Source: Sweltsa coloradensis (lineage: Eukaryota > Arthropoda > Insecta > Plecoptera > Chloroperlidae). Taken from it: 64,000 nt of DNA. Location: positions 372,001 through 436,000 of the forward strand of contig JAMZAV010000800.1 in NCBI GenBank assembly GCA_024449915.1, in the 5' to 3' direction. The notes beneath the pieces are model-generated. The model was not told the DNA's origin, did not search any database, and worked only from the letters and a program-made list of their open reading frames with translations. This document shows positions 12,942 to 23,700 of this stretch, in pieces (the first letter of the stretch is position 1; each line of letters begins with the position of its first letter). The translations under genes and the position numbers were made by a program.

Positions 12942-14076
12942 GGCGGAGAACCCAGAACAAACCGCTGAACTCCCACGCATTACTGCCGCTTCTAAAGCAT
13001 GTTGCTATACCTCTCTTGTCCTTAGTCGACTTGTTATAATGCCCGTAACTCACATACATTCTCTTTAACCATCGTTTCAACTTTAACGGTCAATACGTGA
13101 CTTATCGCGAATTTCTCTCGTAAAGTTTTTTTTTTATAACATGAACAATAATTTCAACCATAGGCCTCGAGCTACTTGAACACAACGCTGTTATTGGTCT
13201 ACACATAATATCGCTTGAGGTGCATTAACCAACCATGCATAGGCAACTCTGTTCCTGGCTTAATATTTACTTTACCAAGATTACCATGTTCGCATGTACA
13301 ACAACAAAGCCCACAGCGTTTTCATACTAAGAAGCCTTTAGGGATTGTTTGCGTTAGTTTCCGCTCGGGGAGTTGTTATTAATAAACTTAAGTCTAAACT
13401 TAATTAAGGTGTAGATGATTTCAAAGTTTGGGCTTCTGAAAGATTGAGGTTCAACCGTTCAATAGCGCCAGTCAATAAAGTTGACCACCTTAACTACTCT
13501 GCCCTTCCAAACCAGTTGGATAATTTTATTATTTGTTCACTACAGTACAATACAGTGTATTTGATCGCTGATTTTAATTAAAAATTTGTTAATTATCAAA
13601 TACTAGAATCGTTGTCTGCAATACACTATTTTCATTTATTGTTCACCTTTGTTAACTGTAATATTGTGTGCAATTATATAATTTTATTTTAATCTTCGTT
13701 GTAAATCAGTTTTCGTTGCTAAATATAATAGATGCTTAATAATTAATAACACGCGGGACCTTGTCCATCAATAAAAAATATTTGGTGGACATGCGTGGTG
13801 TGTTTATTATTGCACAAGTAATGTTAAATCCTCGGCCAGAAGATAATCAAGGGCTGGGTCTAGTCTAGTAGATACAAGTATAGACGCTTTATTTACTTAT
13901 AGTCGATGGTGTAATTTTTTAAAATTGTAAATTAAGATGCAACACAATTGAAACTGCTACTACTATGAAACAAATAAAAGCAAACTTGTAACGTCTATTA
14001 CTTTGGATTAGCATTTCTAAAAACGCAAACTGAATTTTTCTTTCATTTCTTTTAATATTTTTCTATGAAAACTGTT
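12942..14076. other. No gene; one dispersed repeat copy
   Basis: About 13842-13916 is a plus-strand copy of the short dispersed repeat seen at 140-235 and 28007-28082 (shared words ATCAAGGGCTGGGT and TAGTAGATACA). The rest is AT-rich sequence with no supportable gene or RNA. Confidence 0.5.
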
Positions 14077-14671
14077 AAATGTCTCGCTACCCGTTGATGA
14101 CATTTTTTATTTATCGGGTTGTTTCGTAGCGGTGGAAGAGATATTTTTCTATGTCGACGTTTCGAAGACAATTTTGTCTTCTTCTTCAGGACTTAAAATA
14201 TGCTATGAAGTTTATGAATTGACTTTTGTTTCTTGTTATTGTTTTTTTATTGGTTAACCTAAATAAGCTAGGTACCTAAATTCTCTGTCAGATTGTCATT
14301 TGCTAGACAACTTCCCTATTTCGTAGTCTTTCATCCCAGACATCTTCCTCTGCAACCAGCACTGTATCTTGGACTGGGTTTATGCCGGTTCAAGAGGAAG
14401 ATGTCTGGGGTGGAAGACTACGAAATAGGAAAGTTGTCAAGCAAATGACAATCTGACAGTGAATTTAAGAAGCTTATATAAGTTAACCAATCAAAAAACT
14501 TTAATAGAAACAATAGAAAAAAAAACAATAACAAGAAACAAGAGTTAATTTATAAACTTCATATCATATTTGAAGTCTTGAAGAAGAAGACAAAATGGTC
14601 TTCGAAACGTCGACATAGAAAAATATCATTACCGCCGCTACGAAACAACCCGATAAATAAAAAATGTCATT
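14077..14671. repeat. Long palindromic fold-back element
   Basis: Nearly the whole 14097-14671 segment is one imperfect palindrome centred near 14365. The arms read inwards from ATGACATTTTTTATTTATCG through CTATGTCGACGTTTCGAAGAC and end around CAGACATCTTCCTC. Each arm carries the motif TGAAGAAGAAGAC, a short loop, GTCTTCGAAACGTCGAC (minus strand 14190-14151; plus strand 14576-14614). The left flank CGCTACCCGTTGATGACAT is shared with a shorter relative at 17384-17525, so the true left end is outside the palindrome. Confidence 0.75.
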
Positions 14672-15893
14672 TTTATATAAGTTTACTATTTTGTTTCTTA
14701 TTTATAATGTATATTCTATTCTCAGTAAACCCAAACCGATCAAACTCATCATACCGTTCGGCACAAAATTGTGATATTATACACATGATTTAGTTTCGAA
14801 GAATAGCATCACCAACGGAATTAGTGAGTGAGTTAGAAAGAAAAGGGAGTGAGAGAGATCAGAGGATGATCGAGTCAAATATATTTCTACCATTCAATAC
14901 TCTACGAGTTGTACCCAATATGATTTGTAGGCGTTCGGTTCTGCAGAGGACGGGTCAGTCATAGACACCCCTATCCAATCCCACCACCAGCACACCATTC
15001 GTCAAACACATTTTCCTTGCTGACATTTTTATGAAGGTTTAAAAATTTAACAGCATATCATCCAAATGTCACATTTTTTAATTTGAGGGATAATTAAGTT
15101 ATTAAATCTTCTATATGATGTCGTTGTGAAATAGATACACGCCTTGTTTGAGCCGAAAACCATAATAGAATGAAAATTCTACTTTAAAACAGTTATCGTA
15201 ATTTTACTACTTGTAAACTCAGACATTTCTACATATATCTTCTGCCTTATACTCTGTTTACTATTACTTGTTACAATTCCCATTGTGAATAATTTCCAAA
15301 CACCATGCCACTGAATTATTATATAACATGAATCCAATTTCAAAAGGATGAAATTTTAGCCAGGCTTTTCACAAAGAGATTCCGGTGAACAGATATTTTA
15401 AAACGAGGAACATTTAAATAATCCAGTGTTGCCATACGGATTAGTTCGTAATGGAAGGATTAAAATATAATATCACCACGGATTATGGTACAAGGATATC
15501 TCTGTTTGGAGGAATATCATTGGATCATGACCACGGATCTCTCATACATCGAATTCAATTCACGCCACAATAACGGGAGAAGTTGTATAAGAACTCACAT
15601 AATACGCACATACGTCTGGTCCCTTCCAAGGAGATTAAAAGCTTAAGTGTGATATTTACCAGAGTCACAACAAAACAGTTTATCCTGTGGCGCACGGAGA
15701 AATAAATAGCAATCTTCTCCACAACCACCCCTTAGGTAACCTCCATTGGCATATACTTATTGAAGTCCACCCTCAGCTTTAAAGATTTCTACCTCAATTT
15801 TGTAATCAGAAGTTCTCTAGTGATGTGTTTCAATATAAAGAGTATATTAATATATTATGTATTTGGGGGGGGGGGGGGTATTTTGTCGCGGCG
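14672..15893. other. No gene recognised
   Basis: AT-rich sequence without a supportable gene, RNA or repeat family. A run of about 14 G residues lies at 15866-15879. Confidence 0.45.
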
Positions 15894-16009
15894 GTTGTTC
15901 GTTTACGTTTCGATGGCAGTGTTATCTTGTTCGTCAGGACTGATCATTGATGTACTCCATTAATGTTTCCTCGATCACCACATATACGATCTTTGAAACG
16001 TAAACGAAC
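15894..16009. repeat. Hairpin flanking a 47-bp direct repeat
   Basis: GTTCGTTTACGTTTCGA at about 15898 has its reverse complement TTTGAAACGTAAACGAAC at about 15991-16008. Between them is a 47-bp sequence (15917-15963, beginning CAGTGTTATCTTGTTCG) that recurs with one change at 16682-16729. On the minus strand the left part reads CCTGACGAACAAG...ATCGAAACGTAAAC, the same word order as in the fold-back at 14077-14671. Confidence 0.6.
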
Positions 16010-16079
16010 TCAGAAAGAGAGACAAAATAGCCAGCTTTAACAGCAAAGATTATTCGCGCCTCCAAGATATTTGTTTATT

Positions 16080-16845
16080 ATGTTTAAGAGTTAACAACCA
16101 CTTCTTTCCAAGGGGAGGAACGTAAGGGGAGACACGGGGTGGACAGGCCTGTGCTGGTCAGAACCAGCCACAAGCGTATGGAGAGGGCAGAGGTTCCCTC
16201 ACGTCGTAGTCGTCTTCGTCTGCGTCACCGTCCGTTCGTGTTGTCATTGTCGTTGAATAAATAAATAAATAAATTTTTATTTAGAGTCTACCCACTCAGT
16301 TATATAACTGATTTTCAGTGGGGGACTTTAAATCAAAGCGACCAAGCCAACCCTGCAGGCCCCGACGCAATCGACGAGTGAGGGATAACCAACCAAAGAT
16401 CGATATTTTTAATAGGAAATATAGCAATCAGTGGTATGGACAGTGCGAACACCCGCGAATCAACGCCAGAATCAACAAGGCCGATTCAGAACAACTCTGA
16501 AATTTATTATGTGCTTCGTTGCTAGGACGGCTCCAAAGTCACCGTTTACAAACTCCTAAGCCAAGAACTGATGGACTTAAGTCCAAATCAGAAGTTAAAA
16601 AACTTCTGACTTTAGCGGGAATCGAACCCTGGACCTTCTGCATTGGAAGCAGATACGCTAACCAACAAGATCAAAAGATGACAGTGTTATCTTGTTCGTC
16701 AGCACTGATCATTGATGTACTCCATTAACATAAGTTTCCCCAACGACGACCCAGAGCTCGCCATTAGTTTCAGGGAGTGATTCTCCCCTACTCACGGGCC
16801 AAACCACGAGAAGGTTGCGAGTTGGACTTTGATGGCCCCCGATCC
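16080..16845 (-). repeat. Dispersed repeat (family C) split by a SINE
   Basis: 16080-16256 and 16734-16845 together match an uninterrupted copy at 60617-60964; shared words include GTGGACAGGCCTG, AGAGCTCGCCATTAGTTTC and ACGGGCCAAACCACGAGAA. The intervening 16257-16733 is a minus-strand SINE plus a 47-bp repeat. At 60617 the family's 3' end reads GAGACGTAAAGCAATATCC on the minus strand. The nesting shows this repeat is older than the SINE insertion. Confidence 0.72.
16257..16680 (-). mobile_element. tRNA-derived SINE family A, near full length
   Basis: Read on the minus strand: tRNA-like head with the B-box-like word GGTTCGATTCC and anticodon-stem word CTGCTTCCAATGCAG, then the body (CTAGCAACGAAGCACATAAT, GTTGATTCTGGCG), then CCCCACTGAAAATCAGTTA, GTAGACTCTAAAT and an AT-rich TTTATTTATT tail at 16257. 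It matches the copy at 52482-52922 throughout. Open frames of 60-69 codons here are SINE sequence. Confidence 0.85.
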
Positions 16846-17383
16846 CAATAAATATCTATAAATCATGTACTGTTTCTAAGTTTCAAATAATTCAACTAAT
16901 TGCAACGACTTCTTTGCGCTAGACTCTACAGAACCTTACATTTGCATTATGTTTATTCGAATAATGTTTAAATTTAACCGCTTGATGCACAATCACGGGA
17001 ACGAACGAACTCGATCTTGGAGCAAAGCGACAACAAAATACAAAAGTAAAATTTCTCCAGTATATTTTGCCGGCTTCAAAAATCTTCATTCTTTTGCTAA
17101 TGATACACCCGGCTCTCTGATCTGAAAGTGTCACCAAAAACATACTTGTGGCAGGCAATGGCAACGAAATCACGTAGTAAATGGAGATGACGTACGGTTT
17201 TTATTGTTAGACGTGACACAAGCACAAATATATGGAAGGACGGACAGAAAAGTGCATGGTCGAAAGAATTGGGAGCTTTGCTTTCTATTGTTTTACTTTT
17301 TACAATTATTTTTGTAAACATTGGCTCTAAGTATGTCCTCATAGCATTATATTCCAAGTACAAACAAACTGAGTAAAAACTTT
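16846..17383. other. No gene recognised
   Basis: Lies just upstream of the first visible SLC26A11 exon and should be intron. I searched it for an exon encoding the preceding GLPP-type membrane segment and saw none. The overlapping minus-strand frames have no domain content. Confidence 0.45.
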
Positions 17384-17525
17384 TAAGTGTCGCTACCCGT
17401 TGATGACATTTTATTGAAATTTTCAGAATTTAAAAAAAGGACAACATGGTCTTTGAAAAGTCGACAGAAAATATAATCAGTCGTTGAATACCACCGCTAC
17501 AAAAAAAAATATCAATAAAATGTCA
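17384..17525. repeat. Short relative of the 14-kb fold-back
   Basis: Begins with GTCGCTACCCGTTGATGACA and ends ATAAAATGTCA, with a degraded inner motif GACAACATGGTCTTTGAAAAG. It is the same family as 14077-14671 with most of the arms deleted. It stops 67 bp before the splice acceptor of the first visible SLC26A11 exon, close enough to have replaced part of that intron's branch-point region. Confidence 0.65.
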
Positions 17526-17592
17526 GAGTAATTACTACTTGTGCAATACTTGTAAGTTGTAATCAAGACTTGTGTGACTTGGATGATTTCAG

Positions 17593-17778
17593 AACGGCCT
17601 CTACTCGTCTTTCGTCGGGTGTTTCGTCTACACCATTCTCGGTAGCGCACGAACCGGCGCCGTCGGGCCCACCGCCATGTTGGCAATCCTGACGCGAGAG
17701 AACGCGATTGGTCCAGACTTTGCCGTGTTGCTGTGCTTCTACTCCGGTCTTGTAGAACTGCTCATGGGCATACTGCAG
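17593..17778 (+). CDS. SLC26A11-like, first visible exon
   Basis: Sixty-two codons in phase 0, from NGLYSSFVGCFVY to ELLMGILQ. The acceptor is ATGATTTCAG and the donor is CAG/GTAGGT. It covers the segment following the conserved GLPP..GLYS signature, including GPTAMLAILTREN. The ATG inside (17677) is an internal methionine, not a start: the family match runs upstream of it to the acceptor. The preceding exon should end with a GLPP(Q/E)-like sequence and is not seen. Confidence 0.92.
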
Positions 17779-20700
17779 GTAGGTAGCGTACTTCGCTCTA
17801 TCTGCCGAGACGATTTTCAAAATCCCCAGCGCCCTCTGTATCGCGCGCGCAAAGCATTGTGGTAGAAAAGGCATTTACACGCTAAATAACATAATATGCT
17901 CGAGTGTGTGGAGAACTGCGTTTCCAACAATGGCAGTGCAGTCAGCCAAAATCCCAATAATATGGCATTTAGCATGTAAAGGCCCTTTCTCCCATAATGC
18001 GTTGCAACGGAGCGCGCATGCGCAGTTTATTCTAAAAATGGTCTGGGGGTGGGGTGGGGGGGGGGGTGATGGCCTTTTCCACAAACCCTGACTTTGATTA
18101 CATTGCCACTTATCACCATCATCTAAGAGTAGGAGGCAGTTATTTACGGTGAAAACGAATTTTCACCACTAAAAATAATTTTAACACTAATTCACCGCTT
18201 TTGGTCAAAAGAAAAAAAGATAAGATTAAGATCCACCACTAATACCTGTATCTGTATCCACTGCATTGTTATCTGCAAGTCTTTTAAAATATGTTACGCA
18301 CTTTTTTTTTAAATATAAGGGTGAAGACTGGAGAGAGATAAGAGCTTTCACCTAATGTTGAATTATTTTCACCACCCAATCACCACTTTTGGGCAAAATA
18401 AAAACGAAAATTATCTTTAATTTTCACCCCAAATGCCTGCCTCTAACAAAAGATTTTTAAGCTTTCATAAGTTGCAATTTTTTTTACATTGTTGGCCCAG
18501 AACGTAAATAACTATAATAAAACAATGATAAAATATGATACGATACAATACGATATTATAATGATGATAACTAATTATGTGAGAACCATATGGCTAAAAT
18601 CACTCTTTGGTTCATATAACTTATTATGCTGTGCTGATGGGTGTTCTGTTACATCCATTACAAATTGCCCGCAATGTGTACCAGCAATCTGTATCAGTCC
18701 CACTAGTAAATCGATATCACATTTTAACTCGTCTGTTTCACTTGTTAGCGAACGAAGCACCCCATGCATCACATTTCTGTTTTTCCATCAGTTCGTGTGT
18801 CACATCTCTATCTCACAATCAGGCCGAACATGATCTAGTTCATTGACTATTGTTTCGTATTAACATTGCACTTCAAAACAAGGATCATGTATGTTCGTAA
18901 CCCTTGGGGTCAATAGGACGGACATCTCCTCATTCAAAAGGGGATACTTTTGAACCCGGCACTCCACCAAAATAGTATGTAGTATTCTTGTAATGCAGAA
19001 GATATTCAAAAGAACGCAATCGGAAATGCTAGGTGTAAATATGGAAATAATATAATTATCACTGTGAGAATGTCCGCTAAGCTCTCTTGTTTGTAACTTT
19101 TATGCGTGAAAACATGAAACATTTAAATACTTTATCTGAGCATCGTTCCATTCAAAGAAACATACATTAACAAATTGCTTTGAGATGTTCTCTTTATTTG
19201 TTCTGACATCTTCTATCAGTATTCCCCTGTGACGCTTCGCTCTTATATCATCTCATTCTCTCTCTGTTGTTAATGGCTCTTCAGTGTCTTCGTGTTTTCA
19301 TATTTGTCTTCCACCTTCTACATTTCTCAAAACTCATCCCATTTGTTTAACTTTTCTTGACATCTACCTCTCTTGCTTCACAGTTTCGCTCGCACTTCCC
19401 ATATTATTTTATCGTGTCTTAGGACAACACCAGCCTCAGGTCGTTTTCACTGGGACTTCCCCTTATCTTTTGAATCCCCCCACCTTGTTACGGCACCACC
19501 CCTAATCTGCTTGATCTCCGCAACACCTTCTCCAAAGCGAGCGTACACGAGAAAAGCTTCAAGATCCATCTTGGTTTACAAAAATTTTAATGAGTTAATT
19601 CATATTAAATTTTACACGTTATGATGCCGTTAAAAGCGCTTCGGTCGAATATCTGTATAAAAGTTATCGTATAAAGTTTTTATCGCTCTAGAAATTACAT
19701 GAAAGCGTACGTTTTAAAGACAGATGATTGATGGTAGAAATTCGAGGAAATAAATTATCGGATAATTCTATCAAACTTATTGAAGTGTTTTTAAACCCGA
19801 TTAAAACAAAGTCATCGACATAACCTCAAATTATGATCTTTTGTTATAAAAGAACGATTTGTTTGTTTTGTTTGACTTCCGTACTCTTGCCTTAACAATA
19901 AGGCGTTTAGTGAAGTTTTGTATTGTACCTTGTATTATAAGAATTATATCGTCTGCTGGCCTAAATACCATCTTCTTCCAATGGAAGAAATTCATAGAAT
20001 ACAAAATATTACAACCAAATCGTTTCAATAACAAAAGATTATACGCAACAAAGTGAAACATCTCATTATACATTGACCCGGCACCTCCACCAAAACTTGA
20101 TTCTAGGTTGAGTAATACGCCTGACATTAATTATGATTATTTAAAACTCATTCCATTTAAAAATATATAGGTTGGATGACTGATTTTGTTCTGTTTTTTT
20201 GTCTGCTGGCCCAAACACCATCTTCCTACCAATGGAAGAAAAAAATCATAGAATACAAAATATTATAACCAAATCGTTTCAATTTGTCTTAGTGATATCA
20301 AAAGATTTCTTATTATACGTTGAACCGGCACCTCCACCAAAACATGATTTATCCGATTAGATAGATCAATCTACATAACATACAAGTTCAAGGTGTTTGT
20401 ATGTTAAGTCCTACTATAATTCGAAAATTAATTCCTAACTTAATCAGTTTTTATACCTAAATAGGATTTGTAAATAGACCACAAACACATACATCGATAG
20501 AGGTTTACTAATTAGTAGCTGAGATCTGCCTACAAAATCTGTCAGGTCTGAAAAATTTCCCCAAGACTTTCTTTAGTCATAAATTAAAGGATTGGAATCT
20601 ATCTACAGTCAGACCAAGAACTTTCAATCATTGTAACTGACGGTCGAAATGAAGGGGTAATTTGCGTCCCATAGAAACCTTCACTGTCCAATTTGAATAG

Positions 20701-23700
20701 ATGAAATGAACGATAAATAAATCAATAACATACACTCTTTTGTGAGCCAATATAATTGTTTATATTGTACTTTCCACTTTATAGTAATAAGAAACAAGTA
20801 TCATTTCGTTTATCGTTCAATCTTCACTATTCGTTGCGTGTTTTCATTTGAATTATTAATTTGGTCGATTCCCCTTGGAGATGAATGGTGTACGTGGGTG
20901 GAATCACGCATGAACAACATGCACCACTCGTGTTTGTTTACTACCTGATGTCTCTGACGATATCGTCGTGTAAGCGACAATCGATTGACCGCGAACACTT
21001 GCTGGTTCAAGGTCACGATCAAGGTCGGGAGAACGCAAACTCTCATGACGTCACGAACACTCGCTGGTTCAAGGTCACGGTCAAGGGCGGGAGAACGCAA
21101 ACTCTCACGTCGTCACGAATACACACAGCACTGCACAATGTTTTTTACACTAGGAAAACGCTTAAGTCCCGCCGCGTTGATGGATGAGCTTTTTAAAAAT
21201 TTAAGTTTGCATGGGATATCTTTACTTTTGCAAGTTCTTTGTTTTGCTGCCTATGCATTGTAGGTGATTGTTGTCAAGTTTCTTTTGTTACCTGTCAATT
21301 GGTATTATTTACCGTAAAAAACTTATATTAAAAGCTTTATTCCTATGGATTCTGGCTAACTATTTAAACTTTTTCTTTCAAAAGGTACATCACCATAACC
21401 TTAATGTCCATGTATAATATGAACGTTGTAGCCCCACCTGTTTGGTCAGAATTGGCCCAAATGGCACGAAAATATCGCACAAAAAATCAAAAAACTTATA
21501 TTAAAAGCTTTATTTCTATGGATTCTGGCTAACTTTTTCAACTTTTTCTTTAAAAAGGTACTACATCACCATAACCTTAATGTCCATGTATAATATGAAC
21601 GTTGTAGCCCCACCCGTTTGGTCAGAATTGGCCCAAATGTCACGAAAATATCGCACTAAAAATCGAAAAAAATCGTAAAAGTACGATATTCATGAGAAAT
21701 ATTTCTTCGATTGTACCCAAAAACAATACACCTAAGTTCAGAGATTTCGAAGGTCCTGTCAAATTTTCATCAAGATCGGATATGCCGTTTGCCTGGTAGA
21801 GAGTTAACAAACAGACAGAAAAACAAACAAACAAAAACAAAAACAAAAAAAACACCCGAGCTAAATTTTTTGGGGGTCAGTGAAATTGAAGTCTTCGCTT
21901 CGCTCATCCAATTAACAGATGAGCTTGACACGCACGTATAAGTAGATTAATTGGAAGTCGCTTACATTACGTGGTATACGTGTTACATTTGCACGAATGC
22001 AGCTTTGATACATTCGATTTGGAGCAAAAACTTTGGCTGACGTTTTGTGCAAATATGTTTAAAATTATAATTATGAAAGTAATCATTCAAAATCGGGGTT
22101 GAATTAAGCATTCAATAATCATATAGAGTACTTTTCTTTTATTGGGGTTTTTAAAACACATAAGAATATAGAAACAAGCCATTTATTCATTTATTTAACG
22201 TATTTCCTTCCTATTCAGAAATAAAGGAAGCACAACTTACAAAACTCGATCATATAAATGCAGACAAAATAATTAAATGTAGTTAGTCAAATTTTGAAAT
22301 AATAATGTAACAACAACAATCTATAGTAAGACAACAATTTAAATCGTTAAAATTAAACGATCAGTGAGACTGAGTTCATATCTTCATTCCAGAGATACTA
22401 ACAGAAACATTCTAAAGCACGTTCTGAATGTCGCGCCTACGAAATTAACCGCGGCCACATTATAGAAAATGCGTCCTACAATTAATACCTACGCTAGCTT
22501 CACCGTGACATACAATCTGTGACTGGCATAGATAAGAGAATAATGCGAAGCGATAAGCTGTCTCTGAAAATGCAGTTCTCAATTAATTTTACATAAAGTT
22601 GCATATTATGTTGCCGTTTTAGCGAAAATCCCACTCAAAATAATAGTCAGTAACGCGTCAAAGCGGTCTAATACAGAAAACTATAATATTGGACAGTCAA
22701 TTGCAGTCAGCAGTTGACACTTGCACAAAGAACTAACATGAGAAACGAGAATTTTGCATTATTTTGTGTTGATCAAAAAAATTATTTTAATTTTTGAGAT
22801 GCATTAGAATTAATTGGAGCATATTTTTTTAATGACTTCAAACTTAAAAGTGTACTTGGAAATTTAAATGTAAAGCTGGCGTCGGCGTAGCATTTAAAAT
22901 TAATAATGCATGATTCGTACAAGAGGGCAGGGATCGCGTATTAAACTTTTAGCGAGCTGAGATTTAATCTTCTGGCGACAATCTGCTACTGCATAATGCA
23001 AGCACATTACAACTCGGACACGCAAAGTATGAAATTATTATTCAGAATTAAAAGCTTGCGAAGTTGTATCAAAGTATGCAAAGTATCAATTATAACAAAA
23101 CTAGAGTTTTTTTTATACAACTCGAGTTGATTTTCTAGAATTCATGTCCTAATCATTAATCATAGAACGAAAATGACATATAAAAATAAGTACAAAATGT
23201 TATAAACATGAAAACTCATAATACAATGACAATACAGAGTGAAAACTGCCTAAAATACAGGTATGTTATTAACAAATAATGTGAATATATAAAAGGAACA
23301 AGAATCAAAACCCTGTGGCGTTATATAGACTCGGTTTTGGAAACACCATCATCGATCACGCTTAGAGTTAGTGCTCCGACTGTAGATATGCAACTAGATT
23401 TACCCAATAATCCGTAGCACTGCAGATTTAATGAGACCCAAACATGTATTTTGCTGATTAAGGCCATCTACTAAAATTGTTAGAGATATCATTAGCTTGG
23501 CAATGCCACTCGACTGTGTCGGGATTATGTGGTTCGTTGATCCAGTGGTTAGTTCTTGCTTCCAATGCACGAGGTCCCGGGTTCGAATCCCACTTCAGGC
23601 CAAAGTTTTGTACAATCTTCATTAAAGATAATTGTTCCGAATACGTCTAATTAATCCTAGCGTCGCGCGCTGGAGAATCGTGCCCATCCAGTTAGCTCGC

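Noticed and set aside
17563..17874. 103-codon minus-strand frame
   Set aside because: It is the antisense of an SLC26A11 exon plus intron; no domain of its own.
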